Of a DNA stretch of 64,000 nt, positions 21,385-30,840 are shown one piece after another (positions within the stretch are counted from its first letter, which is position 1; every line of letters starts with the position of its first letter). The position numbers and the translations under genes are program-made. The notes under the pieces were generated by a model. The model ran no database searches. It saw nothing but the letters and a program-made list of their open reading frames with translations, and had not been told where the DNA came from. The stretch is from Agriotes lineatus (lineage: Eukaryota > Arthropoda > Insecta > Coleoptera > Elateridae): positions 41,918,466 to 41,982,465 of the forward strand of contig OW679197.1 of NCBI GenBank assembly GCA_940337035.1, read 5' to 3'.

Positions 21385-21983
21385 TGAATATTTCACCCAC
21401 TTTTAGATCTCATCAATACAAACAAAAAAGTCTTAATACACATGGGTTCGGAAACGCTTCGTTTCCGAGATACAGGGTGTTAAAGTTTAAATTTTTTTTT
21501 TCAGTTTCTTTATAACTTTATGAGGTATCTCTCGGATCTATTACAGTTGATCCAGTAATTCCAGAGACATGGCGGTTAGGTTTTTTTCACAAAAACATAA
21601 CGCCCAGCAATTTTCATATTGTTCATTAATAAAGCAACTAAAAATGCAACTTTTTTGTCTCCTGAGGTTTTTAGTATCTCGCTTCGTTTTCAAGATAAAA
21701 AAGCCCATATTTTTGCTCGTCTCTGAAACTGAAGCCAGAAACTAAAATGCTTCAATATCTCAAAAACCCCTGAGCTGATTTTAGTGAAACATTTGAAGGT
21801 TTATTGGTGCTATTAGGAATCATTTATTCTAGGGGCGGCCGGGATTTAAAAAAAAACTTTAACACTTTGTATCTCTGAAACGAAGCGTTTTCGGACCAAT
21901 GTTTATTATGACTTTTTGTTTGTATTCATGAGCTCTATAAGTAGGTAAATATCTGAACGTATTTTTTAAACACCCTGTATATG
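21385..21983. mobile_element. Inverted-repeat element with ~100-bp arms, left tip lost
   Basis: The left arm (TTTAGATCTCATCAATACAA to CGCTTCGTTTCCGAGATACA) is inverted at the right (TGTATCTCTGAAACGAAGCG to TATTCATGAGCTCTATAAG), which then extends to a complete tip, TTTTTTAAACACCCTGTATA. The left tip is missing where the hairpin at 21166-21380 abuts, so the hairpin or a deletion has removed it. Non-coding. Confidence 0.75.
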
Positions 21984-24900
21984 GTAATAAATACATTTCT
22001 TTAGGGAAAACTACAATTAATGTAAATCTGAATTCCAGACCTATGCTGAAGGACATAGATTAAACATTCTATCCTTGTTTCTTTTTTCATTCCTAAAGTT
22101 TTTATTTTGCGTCAGATTTTCATATTATCTTTTCCAGTTATCTTTTATTTTTATAAAGGGTATGTACAGGTCCTTTTATCAGTGCTTTTATCGCAGTTAA
22201 CGTTTTAATCGGAATAAAGGTCATTTCTCTCCAGCAGCTAGAACAGAAAAAGTTTTATCAATAATAGTCGGTGATTAATAACCCTGGTTTCTAGGAAATT
22301 AAGTATCCTGTAATGTTGGTATACTATGAGTTGTAAAGTGCGTATAATTTATTTGACTTCAGTTCTATTGTGCTATGATTTATGATTAGCTTTAGACAAT
22401 TTATGGGTACATTTTATTTATTTATATCTAGATGGTTACCTATAGGCTTTATCTTACACACAATTAAATGTTATGTAGGCAGTAATCAAAATTACGAACG
22501 ATGGTTATCGTAATTTACTGTACTGGCTATGTTGAGTAACAGAATATATTTTCATTTGCCCTTTGATAGCATAAAAATCACCTTTAGTTAAATTTTTTTG
22601 AAAAATGTCTCTATTCCATAACGATAAATTACATATAAAAAAGCTGTTACTTATCTTACTTGCCTAAATTTGTTCTGTTTGTTGCTAAGCAATGACATAT
22701 TTTTTGAGAATTCGATTATTTGATATTGGATAATTATGCAAGCTTGCTAAGCGCAAATTGAAGTATTGTTGAAATGAGCTTGGCGGATTAATCTTGAAAC
22801 ATCAGTAAAATGCGCAAATTATATAAATCATTTTTTTGAAAATTCTACTTTGGATAAATTATCTTTTAGCTAAAGATAAACAAAACTGATTATACTAAGT
22901 TTAATTAAGTTACCATGACCATTTGCAGATCAATGGCTTTGTTTGAATTTTAGAGCAGTGATCCGCACTAATCTCATCTAAGTAGTAGCGATTTGCTAAC
23001 ACTATTTGTATTTTTTTGCAATGAGCCTGTCTAACCATTCACGACTTGACCTAATGATTGTGGTATTATATCATTTATATGATGAGTCAATGCTGCAAAA
23101 CGTAAAAAAGTTATAAAAAAATAGAGAAAAACGCATTAAAGAGAGAAAGGTCCAGTACATGTCACTGGGTTCAAATGAAATATGAATATTTCAGATAACT
23201 GATTTATGGTGAGTTTCCATATGTTAGATATTTTTTTAGTTTTGCTTTTGTAACCGAATTGACGTTAATAAAATTGATAACTATCAGTGCATGCGAAAAA
23301 TTATTGCTACATATTATAAACTTCATAAAATAGTTGCAAATCATTTTACTATAACACATGGCAGTTTTGCCTATGTAGCAATTTACATTTCAATTTGGGT
23401 AGTCATTCTACTTAAATTTGGAGAAAGCATTCTAAATTTATGTATAAATAAAACATTCTAATCTTACGCCTACTGTACCGGCAACCATATAAGCTTTAGT
23501 TTTATATAATTTGTTGCTCTGCTTTGTTTTTCCAGGTTTTATGTAAATGCTAATGGAAGTTAGCTTTATTGTACATATACTAATTGCTATAACTGGGATC
23601 AAGCAAACCTATACTGGGATTTACACTTTTCACGTTTGGTACGGTCTTAAGGTGCCGTCAACGTTAATTTGTTTATTATAACAATAGTTAATAAATATGT
23701 ATTACAAACGCATGCAGAAAGAAACATCTGAAATTGGTTATAAAACAGGAAAAGAATATATTTTTATCAGAAACGTAACACATTATTTTGATAGATGTAA
23801 AATTTTATATTAAAGTTTAACAAAGGGATTTAATTGTGCTCTGCGTGTACAATAGCAATAAAAAAGCATCTTCTGCTTCTTTCCAGGATTAGACCAATGG
23901 TATAATTCGAAATTAACTTTTACATTTTTATTCTTGTTCTTAGTTTTTATGTATTGTATGGAATGTTTTGGTAATCTTCCCTCTTCCATTCTATGTAAGT
24001 GTTGTCATTGTTTTTGGTTTTCTTTCTTGTTGTTGTTAAGTGAACCAATTCTAATATTTACATTTTTTTGTAGAACATTTAACTGATCTCAGAAACCCCA
24101 TTTTAGCAGCTTGGATTATACTTATCGTCTATCGTCCATATGCTGAAGTGGGTACTGCCGTAACCCATTTCCTTGTAAAACGCATGTAAAACGTTAGTTG
24201 TGTATTTTTACACGTTTTTCTTTTAGTTTTTCGCCATATGATGCGGAATATTATTTGAAAATGACGTAGTTTGTTGTTTATTTTTTTGTTAGTATCAAGA
24301 CACATTATAAGTACCTTAAACTGCAATACCTTTTCCAATCTATTATTGTACCGTATGATCGAAATCTTTTATCCTCTAGAGAGCAGTGGAATCTTTTCAA
24401 ATTTAATTTATGTTGGCAGTCATGAGTAAAGTCTTAATAATATAACCTATACAATTTTGACAGAACCACTTAACTTTTACATCATGTTTAATACTGAATA
24501 TAAAGCGGTGCTGCGTATGGAAAATGGAAGAAATCACTTTCAACAGCTGTAGCTGATTTTCTCACTGACATTTTTAGGTATCCAAAAGAAATGTTTGTAT
24601 TTGGTAAAATGTCATTACTAACATAACCTTAAACTATACAATGTAAAATGTCACTCTTAATACCAACATAAATTCAAAAAAACACACACACAATTCCACA
24701 GCCCTCTACAGAATAAAAGTCTTCGATCATATGCTACCTACTACTCGTATTTAAATTCGTATTGGATCTATTTTAGGTTGTCGTTGTCACATAATTTACG
24801 TAGACAAGTAGATCTTTGTTAGGTCCCTTTCTGATTTTTGTATAACCAATTGGTCCTCCGCGAATAACATGGTATATATTGCAGTATTTTGGTTAAGTGT

Positions 24901-25269
24901 TATACCGCGGTTTATTCTGTTTGTCCACTTTTAGTACCGGTAAAGTAGGGGTTTAAAAAGTGATAAAATTCGCTCATTCATGAAACCTCGTTTATAACTT
25001 CGTCTTGGCAGTAGGTTTGAAGATTCGAAAAGTTCCCAAAACTGTTGATTGGGGAATGCTGTTTTGGGGGAGGGGAGGGGTGTTGAATTTGAAGCAGTGA
25101 AATTTAAGAAATAAATTGAGTGAGGTGTCATTTCCTACGTATTTTTGCAATCTGAATCGAATGAAAGCACTTTCAGCTGGATTGAATCACCCATAATCAG
25201 GATATGATAGGTTTCATAGAGAAAAACGAAAAAACTATAGGACACTTTAATGCTGCATAAATAACTCAA
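21984..25269. other. AT-rich stretch, no gene seen; one G-rich tract
   Basis: No coding or repeat similarity was recognised in ~3.3 kb. At 25052-25080 four G-runs (GGGG, 11-base loop, then GGGGGAGGGGAGGGG) could form a G-quadruplex, weaker than the one at 5245 because of the long first loop. Confidence 0.5.
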
Positions 25270-25275
25270 TTTATT
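25270..25275 (-). terminator. Poly(A) signal AATAAA
   Basis: AATAAA on the minus strand, 18 bases past the TGA stop of the cysteine-rich gene fragment (25294). Position and orientation fit a real 3' end. Confidence 0.55.
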
Positions 25276-25293
25276 TCCCAATATCATTAACGC

Positions 25294-25369
25294 TCACTTA
25301 TCGTTATTATCACTAGAATCATCTTCGTATCCCATGCTTCCGTCATAGCATTTATCGTCAGGGTCTTCA
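25294..25369 (-). pseudogene. Cysteine-rich protein gene, 3' end (split by transposon)
   Basis: The minus strand reads EDPDDKCYDGSMGYEDDSSD followed by NNDK and a TGA stop at 25294-25296. Taking the dinucleotide CA/TG at 25368-25369 once, this joins in frame to the segment at 28732-28915 across the 3.36-kb insertion (codons GCC TCT GAA GAC). The acidic tail followed closely by AATAAA suggests the true C-terminus and 3' end of a host or older repeat-borne gene. Confidence 0.65.
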
Positions 25370-25379
25370 CCCTAGTAGC

Positions 25380-25545
25380 ACAAAATGGTTGGGCCAACGT
25401 TGGCTCATTGAAGTGTCCCACAGTTGGCCAACGGTATGTAATGTCCTCTTTTACAGTCAAACCCCAACCATCGATTTCCCAACTGAGGGCCAACTATACA
25501 CATTAAAGTATTCCCAACCAGCATCCAACAATTGAACAACCAAAA
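25380..25545. repeat. Subterminal repeats of the TIR transposon, left side
   Basis: GGTTGGGCCAACGTTGGCTC, AGTTGGCCAACGG, CCCAACTGAGGGCCAAC and CCCAACCAGCATCCAACAA are degenerate copies of a TTGGCCCAACG motif spaced irregularly. Such subterminal arrays are typical transposase-binding regions. Confidence 0.65.
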
Positions 25546-25771
25546 GCCAACAAATAATCTAACTCAGCTTTCTGTATTAATCGGTAGGTATGAAAAGACA
25601 AATAAACAAGTGTAAATAAAAATGCCATTTATTATACATAAAGGAAAACATAAATACAATACTTACAAATCTTGTATAAAACAAGTAAGTTATAATATAT
25701 TTGAAAAACGAATAATTTTCAGCAATATTAAAAAGCACCAAGTATATCAACCTCAGAAAATAAGGTTTATG

Positions 25772-25905
25772 TTATTTTATTTTATTTATTTCATCATCAC
25801 TGCTGTATAAAATTCTTCTCTTCGCCTTCCTTTTTCTCACCTTCGTTTCTTCCGATGCAGAAACTAGTTCTGATTCACTTTCGGCCTCCTTTAGCGTTTT
25901 TCTTG
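25772..25905 (-). CDS. Transposon-borne gene, last exon
   Basis: Minus-strand reading ARKTLKEAESESELVSASEE then TKVRKRKAKRRILYSSDDDE, NKIK and a TAA stop at 25772-25774. An A-R-K-x-L-K-x-A-E block followed by acidic/serine and then basic (nuclear-signal-like) stretches is a pattern I associate with multi-copy insect proteins whose N-terminal domain has a VVEF...WPP signature (often DUF4806-type). A polypyrimidine tract and AG (25906-25907) precede it. Joining to the donor at 27711-27712 keeps the frame exactly (ACT G + CA AGA). The expected longer C-terminal domain is absent. Confidence 0.55.
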
Positions 25906-26107
25906 CTTTAAAATGCAAAGACAAAATTAATATTAAATCCACGTCATTTAAATTTGACCCGCTACAAATATAAATCGCACTTCAAAATACAAATATAATT
26001 ATTATAGTTTAGGCAAGGTTTATACATTTTAAAACTTTATATTGCTATTGCATTATCTAGTTTAAAGTAGAATTAAGGTTGTAGTGTGGGGTGCTAATAG
26101 TTTTAAA

Positions 26108-26225
26108 GTATCAAGGGCATTATGAGCAAAATAAGCCCCCAAAATTGTTAGTGTACAAACCAGGAGCCTTTGGCCCGAGGTGTGTACAACAATCGCGGCA
26201 CTTAGTTCATAATGCTTTCAACATT
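26108..26225. repeat. Hairpin inside transposon intron
   Basis: AAGGGCATTATGAGC and TTGTTAGTGTACAAACC pair with GGTGTGTACAACAATCGC and TTCATAATGCTTTCA. The apex AGGAGCCTTTGGCCCGA is GC-rich. About 118 bp. Confidence 0.7.
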
Positions 26226-26604
26226 GTATGTCATACCGGTTTTCTTATCTAATTCAAGTCAAAGTGATTTTGAATTACATTTTCCTAGTTATCGCTTGTA
26301 ATTTTCAATGAAAACAAGTAGTGTTTATTTTATCCTATTGTGTTACTATGATTATTTTATTCGTAGAGATTTCAACCAATCAAAAGGCTGGATTTAGTTA
26401 AGTTATCTTGTATAATTTCGATTATACAAAATCTATTATACTATAGTAACTTCACTAGGCTACGCAATACATAACTTTTGTCAACTTGATGTTGTTTTCA
26501 TGGAGATGACTTTCAGCTAGGTTAATTCAAACAAATCGAGCTGCCAATAAAATATTTATTTGTTCCTAATATTAAAATTTACTCACAAAATAATCAAATC
26601 CAAT

Positions 26605-26790
26605 ACAATGCGTACTTCGAACATGTTATACGTCTCAAACTTCCTGCACAACAACAAATCGTGTCAGTTTGACAGAATAATCCTCCCGCTGACGCGGTCG
26701 GACTATTTAACCTGTCAAACTGACACTCTTTTATTATTGTGCAACAAGTTATCGACATATAACCCGATAATATCGAAGTACTTATAGTAT
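26605..26790. repeat. Foldback element with GTGTCAGTTTGACAG core
   Basis: CGTGTCAGTTTGACAG and CTGTCAAACTGACAC are inverted around CCTCCCGCTGACGCGGTCGG. The outer arms (ATACAATGCGTACTTCGA against TCGAAGTACTTATAGTAT) extend ~75 bases each. It lies in the intron of the transposon gene. Confidence 0.7.
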
Positions 26791-26901
26791 TACTTCTGAT
26801 TATAAGCATAACTCCTTAGCAACAAGTTGCGTTAAGATGCATTTAACAACACTAGTGTCGTTAAGAAAAATAACATACAATACTTTATTAGCATTTAATC
26901 A

Positions 26902-27044
26902 CATGTTGGCAGTACTGACGTGTATTGTCAATCTATGTCAAATTCGATGTTAGTAGGTTAGGTTTTGTTTGTTACTTGACACAGACTGACGCAAAACTTA
27001 ACCTGCTAATCTCCAATTTAACATAACCTGACAGTGTTACCATC
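26902..27044. repeat. PAL134 palindrome copy
   Basis: CAATCTATGTCAAATTCGAT, GTTAGTAGGTTAGGTTTTGT, then ACTGACGCAAAACTTAACCT and CCAATTTAACATAACCTGAC. The arms are more diverged than in other copies. It is inserted in the intron of the transposon-borne gene. Confidence 0.75.
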
Positions 27045-27157
27045 TTACCATACCACAACAGCCGATATAAGTCTCGCTGTTGTAAGTGTCACTAATAAAA
27101 ATTTTTCCTTTTAAAAAAAATAGAATTTTAGGATAAAATAAACCGTGTTACAATATA

Positions 27158-27270
27158 TGTAACGTTATCTGCTTTCTACATTACTCGAGCATTTTAAAGA
27201 ACTCGTTCGTAACGTCGCTCGTTCATTCAAACTATTCTCTCGCAATGTAAAAAGTTTGATAACATTACTT
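27158..27270. repeat. Hairpin with CTCGTTCG apex
   Basis: GTAACGTTATCTGCTTTCTA and CATTACTCGAGCATTTTAAA pair imperfectly with CAATGTAAAAAGTTTGATAA and ACATTAC. The apex AACTCGTTCGTAACGTCGCT resembles the CTCG/TCG apices elsewhere. Confidence 0.6.
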
Positions 27271-27712
27271 GAATCGTAAATTACTATTACTTTTTCATAA
27301 TAACATTATAAAAAAATAATTTCCCTGGAGCGTTATTTTGTTATAACATACCTTAAAATAGATTAATTATTATCAATTAATATACCTCCAGGTACGATAT
27401 AAACATTATAAATTACATATGAGGTAAAGATCTATTTGTATGTAAAAACAAATTTGTATTCTCGATTTTTCTTGAAAACTGCTATTATTTTAACCAAACT
27501 CAACAAAAATTTGTTTAAATTTTCTTTACTACTTGCAGACAAAACTAAGATTTTTAATGGGTTCATTAACGATACTGAAAATAAAGAGCACAGAAAACAA
27601 TCCAGTATGAAAGAAATATTGCAACAATCTATTTTAACTTGTGCTACTTTGAGACACGTGTTAATATAAATTCCAAAACTGCAAGATTACTGTGTAACGT
27701 TTGTATACTGAC

Positions 27713-27917
27713 CAGTACTAGAAAATATTGGCTTTACAGCGTACACCATCCACGTTTCACATGCAGGATCTCCATTAACCAAACATTTATTGTGAAGTTA
27801 ATTTAAACGGAGGCCAAAAACTTTCTTGGTTCCTCGATGTCAACCACTCATCATCTCGAACTAGTCCAAGCAGGCCTCCTTCGAACTCCACAACGTGAAA
27901 CATGTTTGTGTATTCTT
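27713..27917 (-). CDS. Transposon-borne gene, exon with start codon
   Basis: A splice acceptor (TTTTTCCCAATTTTTAG on the minus strand) precedes the exon at 27917. ATG at 27903 opens MFHVVEFEGGLLGLVRDDEW, followed by FWPPFK. A frame change near 27787-27800 is needed to continue as NGDPACETWMVYAVKPIFSS, which ends at a donor G|GTCAGT (27711-27712). The order VVEF, W, WPPFK, W-x-x-Y-x-V matches the N-terminal domain of multi-copy insect proteins, often with a C-terminal DUF4806. The single frameshift means this copy is probably broken, unless it is a sequencing error. Role in transposition unknown. Confidence 0.55.
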
Positions 27918-28141
27918 CTAAAAATTGGGAAAAACAGTTATAATATTGAATATATAAGAAACAAGATTCATCACAAAGTACAAGATTTACAGAAATAAGT
28001 ACTCATATCGGCCAAAATTGTTAAATCTAATTTGTTAGGTTAGGTTGCACGTCCTTTTTCTATTTATCCATAATGTGGGTTATTTCGAAACATAAATAAG
28101 TTACAGTACATGAGGATCATATTATTGTTAATTTTACTTAC

Positions 28142-28321
28142 CAAATCTTGGATATGTAGGAAGAAAAGGACCCACAAGTACAAGAACAAATAACGCAAGC
28201 TCGCATGGATAATGGCGCCGGGCGCGTTGCAGGTTGCAGAGGGCAGAAACCACGAACAGCGGAGTGGCGGTTGCTTGGCACGCGCAATGCGCAATACGTC
28301 ATTAATAACCTCACGGGGCAT
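28142..28321 (-). other. GC-rich leader exon of transposon-borne gene
   Basis: A block much richer in G+C than its surroundings ends in a strong splice donor on the minus strand, CAAGATTTG|GTAAGTAAAA (donor 28140-28141). Together with the acceptor at 27918-27919 it defines a 224-bp intron. An ATG at 28319-28321 opens 60 codons but leads out of frame with the next exon, so the exon is probably untranslated or begins downstream of that ATG. The 5' boundary is uncertain. Confidence 0.5.
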
Positions 28322-28499
28322 GCGTCAGCTGTTGTACAAAAACTGATTGATAAACGTAATAGACAAATTTATTTATGATCATACCAAAATTCGCCATAAT
28401 TACTGATGGAATTAATAAATTGCCAATTGATGAATTGACTTCAGAATTCACTCATTCAACTTCCCTGTTATAAATAACTAAAATTCACAACAAATTATT

Positions 28500-28725
28500 A
28501 CAGTTGGGCCAACGCACGGTTATTGTTACTAAATGCAACAACTATCTTCCTAGCACGCTGATGATATCCCAACGCTGGGCCAACATATGATTATTGTTGA
28601 CAAATTCAACAAATATTTCATTTTATACCAATGTTGGCCCAACGTAGGATATTAGTTGGCAAATCTACCAACCATTTACCAACCATGCCAACTATATCCC
28701 GACGTTGGCCCAACAATCTGTGCTA
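28500..28725. repeat. Subterminal repeats of the TIR transposon, right side
   Basis: Four units start near 28503, 28568, 28629 and 28692 with GTTGGGCCAACG, CCCAACGCTGGGCCAAC, CCAATGTTGGCCCAACG and CCCGACGTTGGCCCAAC, about 62-65 bases apart. Most are followed by GATTATTGTTG-like sequence and CAAAT-CAACAA. Confidence 0.75.
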
Positions 28726-28731
28726 CTAGGG

Positions 28732-28915
28732 CAGAGGCTAGGAGATCCGCAATCTCATCAGGCGTTGAATGTTCGGAATCTTTGATTTCTGTGTTGCTGC
28801 AGGTCCCGGCTTCGAAGGCTTTGGAAATTATTGTATATCTGATACCAGTATTGACGCAACTGCACTTTTGATTCGAGCAATTCCCTTTGCATGTGCAAGA
28901 AACCAACTTGAGAAT
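28732..28915 (-). pseudogene. Cysteine-rich (CXC-like) protein gene, 5' side of the split
   Basis: The minus strand reads LVSCTCKGNCSNQKCSC, then VNTGIRYTIISKAFEAGTCS, NTEIKDSEHSTPDEIADLLA and S, where the transposon interrupts. CxCxxxCxxxxCxC is the first half of a CXC (tesmin/TSO1-like) metal-binding motif. Three later positions where Cys would be expected read Tyr, Ser and Phe, each one base from a Cys codon, so the motif looks decayed. It continues at 25294-25369. The upstream end is unclear because a SINE pair begins at 28951. Confidence 0.6.
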
Positions 28916-28950
28916 TGTCAGGGGCAGGTTCTAAATATGTTTTGACAGGA

Positions 28951-29165
28951 AGGACTGATATTGTACGTTTTTCTACGTAAATTTGTGCCTCCTCCGGTGT
29001 ATGAACCCGGGACCGCTGATCGCTGTGATTACTAGTCTGCCACTCTAACCACTAGACCACCAGGGCGGTTAGAGTGTCAGACTAGTAATCACAGCGATCA
29101 GCGGTCCCGGGTTCAAACCCCGGGGGAGGCACAAATTTACTTAGAAAAACGTACAATATCAGTCC
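28951..29165. repeat. Head-to-head inverted pair of SINE heads
   Basis: GGACTGATATTGTACGTTTT at 28951 is mirrored by AAAACGTACAATATCAGTCC ending at 29165. Between them, two tRNA-like heads (CCCGGGTTCATACACCGG on the minus strand, CCCGGGTTCAAACCCCGG on the plus) face away from a centre at about 29063. The left copy is cut off soon after the head; the right continues as a full SINE. Confidence 0.85.
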
Positions 29166-29285
29166 CTCTCAGGACTAACCAGGAACACTTGAAGACGGGA
29201 CTAGATCAAAACTCCCGAAACGTTGTGTGATTTACACCCTAGACAGTGAAAAAAGTCCGAAAAACATATCATAATAGACCACTGC
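29064..29285 (+). mobile_element. tRNA-derived SINE
   Basis: The head GGCGGTTAGAGTGTCAGACT is short of an intact A box, but the minus copy beside it keeps GTCTAGTGGTTAGAGTGG. The B box is GGTTCAAACCC at 29110-29120. The body contains CAGTCCCTCTCAGGACTAAC, ACTTGAAGACGGGACTAGAT, CTCCCGAAACGTTGTGTGAT and TAATAGACCACTGC, as in the fragment at 19905. The tail is A-rich. Confidence 0.75.
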
Positions 29286-29825
29286 AAAAAAAAACATTCC
29301 GAGAACAACATCGGACTTGCTCAGCTTCTTGTATTCTCAAGACATTTTTCGGTTCTAAAAATTTAAAAATGTTTGTTAGTTTTTCAAAGCTCTCAAATCG
29401 AATCTGGTCACCGATGACTGATAACTGAGAGTGGTGGGCTGAGGTTGCAGTGCTATCAATTTATACCCAAATGAAGTAGAAGATATCGAGATATTTAATA
29501 AGCGAATAGAGAACTTACCGGGCCCCCCAAAGGGCCCTCTAAGGGCCCGGGCCCCTAAGCAATGCTTATTTCCGCTTATGCATATCACCGCCACTGTGTC
29601 AACTGTATCTGTCAGTTGTATTGAGTTCTGTCACTCGTCACTGTTGTTTGAACAAAGGTACTGTTAATGTTCTCTAGTTTGAACTACGTGCGTGTTAGTT
29701 AACAGTGTTTTCGTTTCGATTTTTCTGATTTCTTTTTATATGTTTAAAAACCAATGTTTTTTAAGACGAATAAAATTAAATTACATGATCGTTGTTTTTC
29801 CGACTTACCGTGTGCTATTTGGAAA
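29286..29825. other. No gene; GC-only palindromic patch at 29519-29556
   Basis: GGGCCCCCCAAAGGGCCCTC followed by TAAGGGCCCGGGCCCC is an isolated, strongly self-complementary GC block in AT-rich sequence. CCGCCACTG near 29588 resembles a hAT-type terminus, but no partner end was found. No gene is seen. Confidence 0.5.
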
Positions 29826-30840
29826 GTAACTAGAATTTGAATTTGCCGCCACTTTCAGTAACTCAAAATGGCGGACGAGCTTGCTCGTATAAATATAGTA
29901 CCTTATTCAGAGTTAAAGCACCTCTATAATACCAGCATGCTTGTCAGCCATATTGAATCACATAACAAAAGCGGCAAATTCAAAAAATTAGTTACTTTTC
30001 AGAAAATGAAGATACGTTAATGTCTATACGTTTAATAGTACTAATTCGAGGCTGAACAACCCGTCATGCTCGAAGCTTTTGAAATCTGAAAAACAGAGAA
30101 GACCGTAAATAGTTCATTCAAAAATGAATATAACCCACAACGAGTGAACTGTTTGACGTTGTAGGGTTATGTTTTGGTTGCATCATGGTCACCAACATGT
30201 AAACGAGAAAGTACTGTGATGCAAAGTGTTATGCAACTTGTGCGACATGCGTCTGCTTGTATTATAAAGGGCTCTATTCAGAGTTAGAGCCCTTTATAAT
30301 ACAAGCAGACGCATGTCGCACAAGTTGCATAAAACCTTGCATCACAGTACTTTCGCGTTTACATGTTGGTGGCAATGATTCAACCAAAACATAACCCTAT
30401 AACGTCAAACAGTTTACTCGTTGTGGGTTATATTATCTATGCTCGCTGTTCTAGCTTCTAACCTTGTGTTTGAATTGCCAACTGTGTTCGTTTTCCTGTG
30501 TCTTTTTGCTTTTTATGCTTTGCCTCTCATATTCTTTATTAAAAAATCAGTCTATTTCAAGACTAAGGAATACTTTTTTGGATATAAGGTAAGCCTAAAA
30601 CACTGATTCATTTTTGAATGAACTATTTACGGTCTTTTCTGTTTTTCAGATTTCAAAATATTCGAGCATGACCGGTTGTTCGGCCTCGAATTAGTACTAT
30701 TAAACGTATAGACATTAACGCATTTTTATTTTCTGAAAACTAACTAATTTTTTGAATTTCCCGCTTTTGTGATGTAATTCAAAATTGCTGACAAGCATGC
30801 TCGTATTATAGAGGTGCTTTATTCAGAGTTATTGTGTTGA
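29826..30840. mobile_element. ~1-kb composite palindrome (foldback element)
   Basis: The sequence from about 29905 to 30275 is repeated inverted from 30275 to 30840, e.g. GAAGACCGTAAATAGTTCAT (left) against ATGAACTATTTACGGTCTTT (right). The centre is GGGCTCTATTCAGAGTTAGAGCCC. TTCAGAGTTA also marks 29905 and 30830, the ends of the arms. A related arm (GAATTTGCCGCC...CTTGCTCGTATAAAT) lies outside at 29836-29900. The right arm carries 170 bases absent from the left (30432-30606). Confidence 0.85.
30432..30606 (+). other. Extra segment in right palindrome arm, open frame with donor
   Basis: These bases have no counterpart in the left arm. The plus frame reads LSMLAVLASNLVFELPTVFV then FLCLFAFYALPLIFFIKKSV and is strongly hydrophobic, ending in YK followed by GTAAGC, a good splice donor. 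It could be a captured membrane-protein exon or filler. No acceptor is evident on its left and no family is recognised. Confidence 0.35.

Larger units (their letters stand above)
25370..28731 (-). mobile_element. 3.36-kb TIR transposon CCCTAGTAGCAC, carrying a spliced gene
   Basis: The left end is CCCTAGTAGCACAAAATGGT and the right end reads complementary, ATCTGTGCTACTAGGG, followed inward on both sides by repeats containing TTGGGCCAACGTTGG. The flanks rejoin an open reading frame exactly if a 2-bp CA target duplication is assumed. The interior holds a minus-strand gene (leader exon 28142-28321, exon 27713-27917, exon 25772-25905) and several younger palindromic insertions in its intron. No transposase domain was recognised, so it may be non-autonomous or of a type I do not know. 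The superfamily is undetermined. Confidence 0.8.

Noticed and set aside
28061..28072. GTTAGGTTAGGTT, insect telomere-like TTAGG units
   Set aside because: Only two units; not a telomeric tract. Similar TTAGG words in PAL134 are also isolated.
30432..30606. Olfactory-receptor-like exon
   Set aside because: Hydrophobicity alone is not evidence; no conserved residues of that family were seen.
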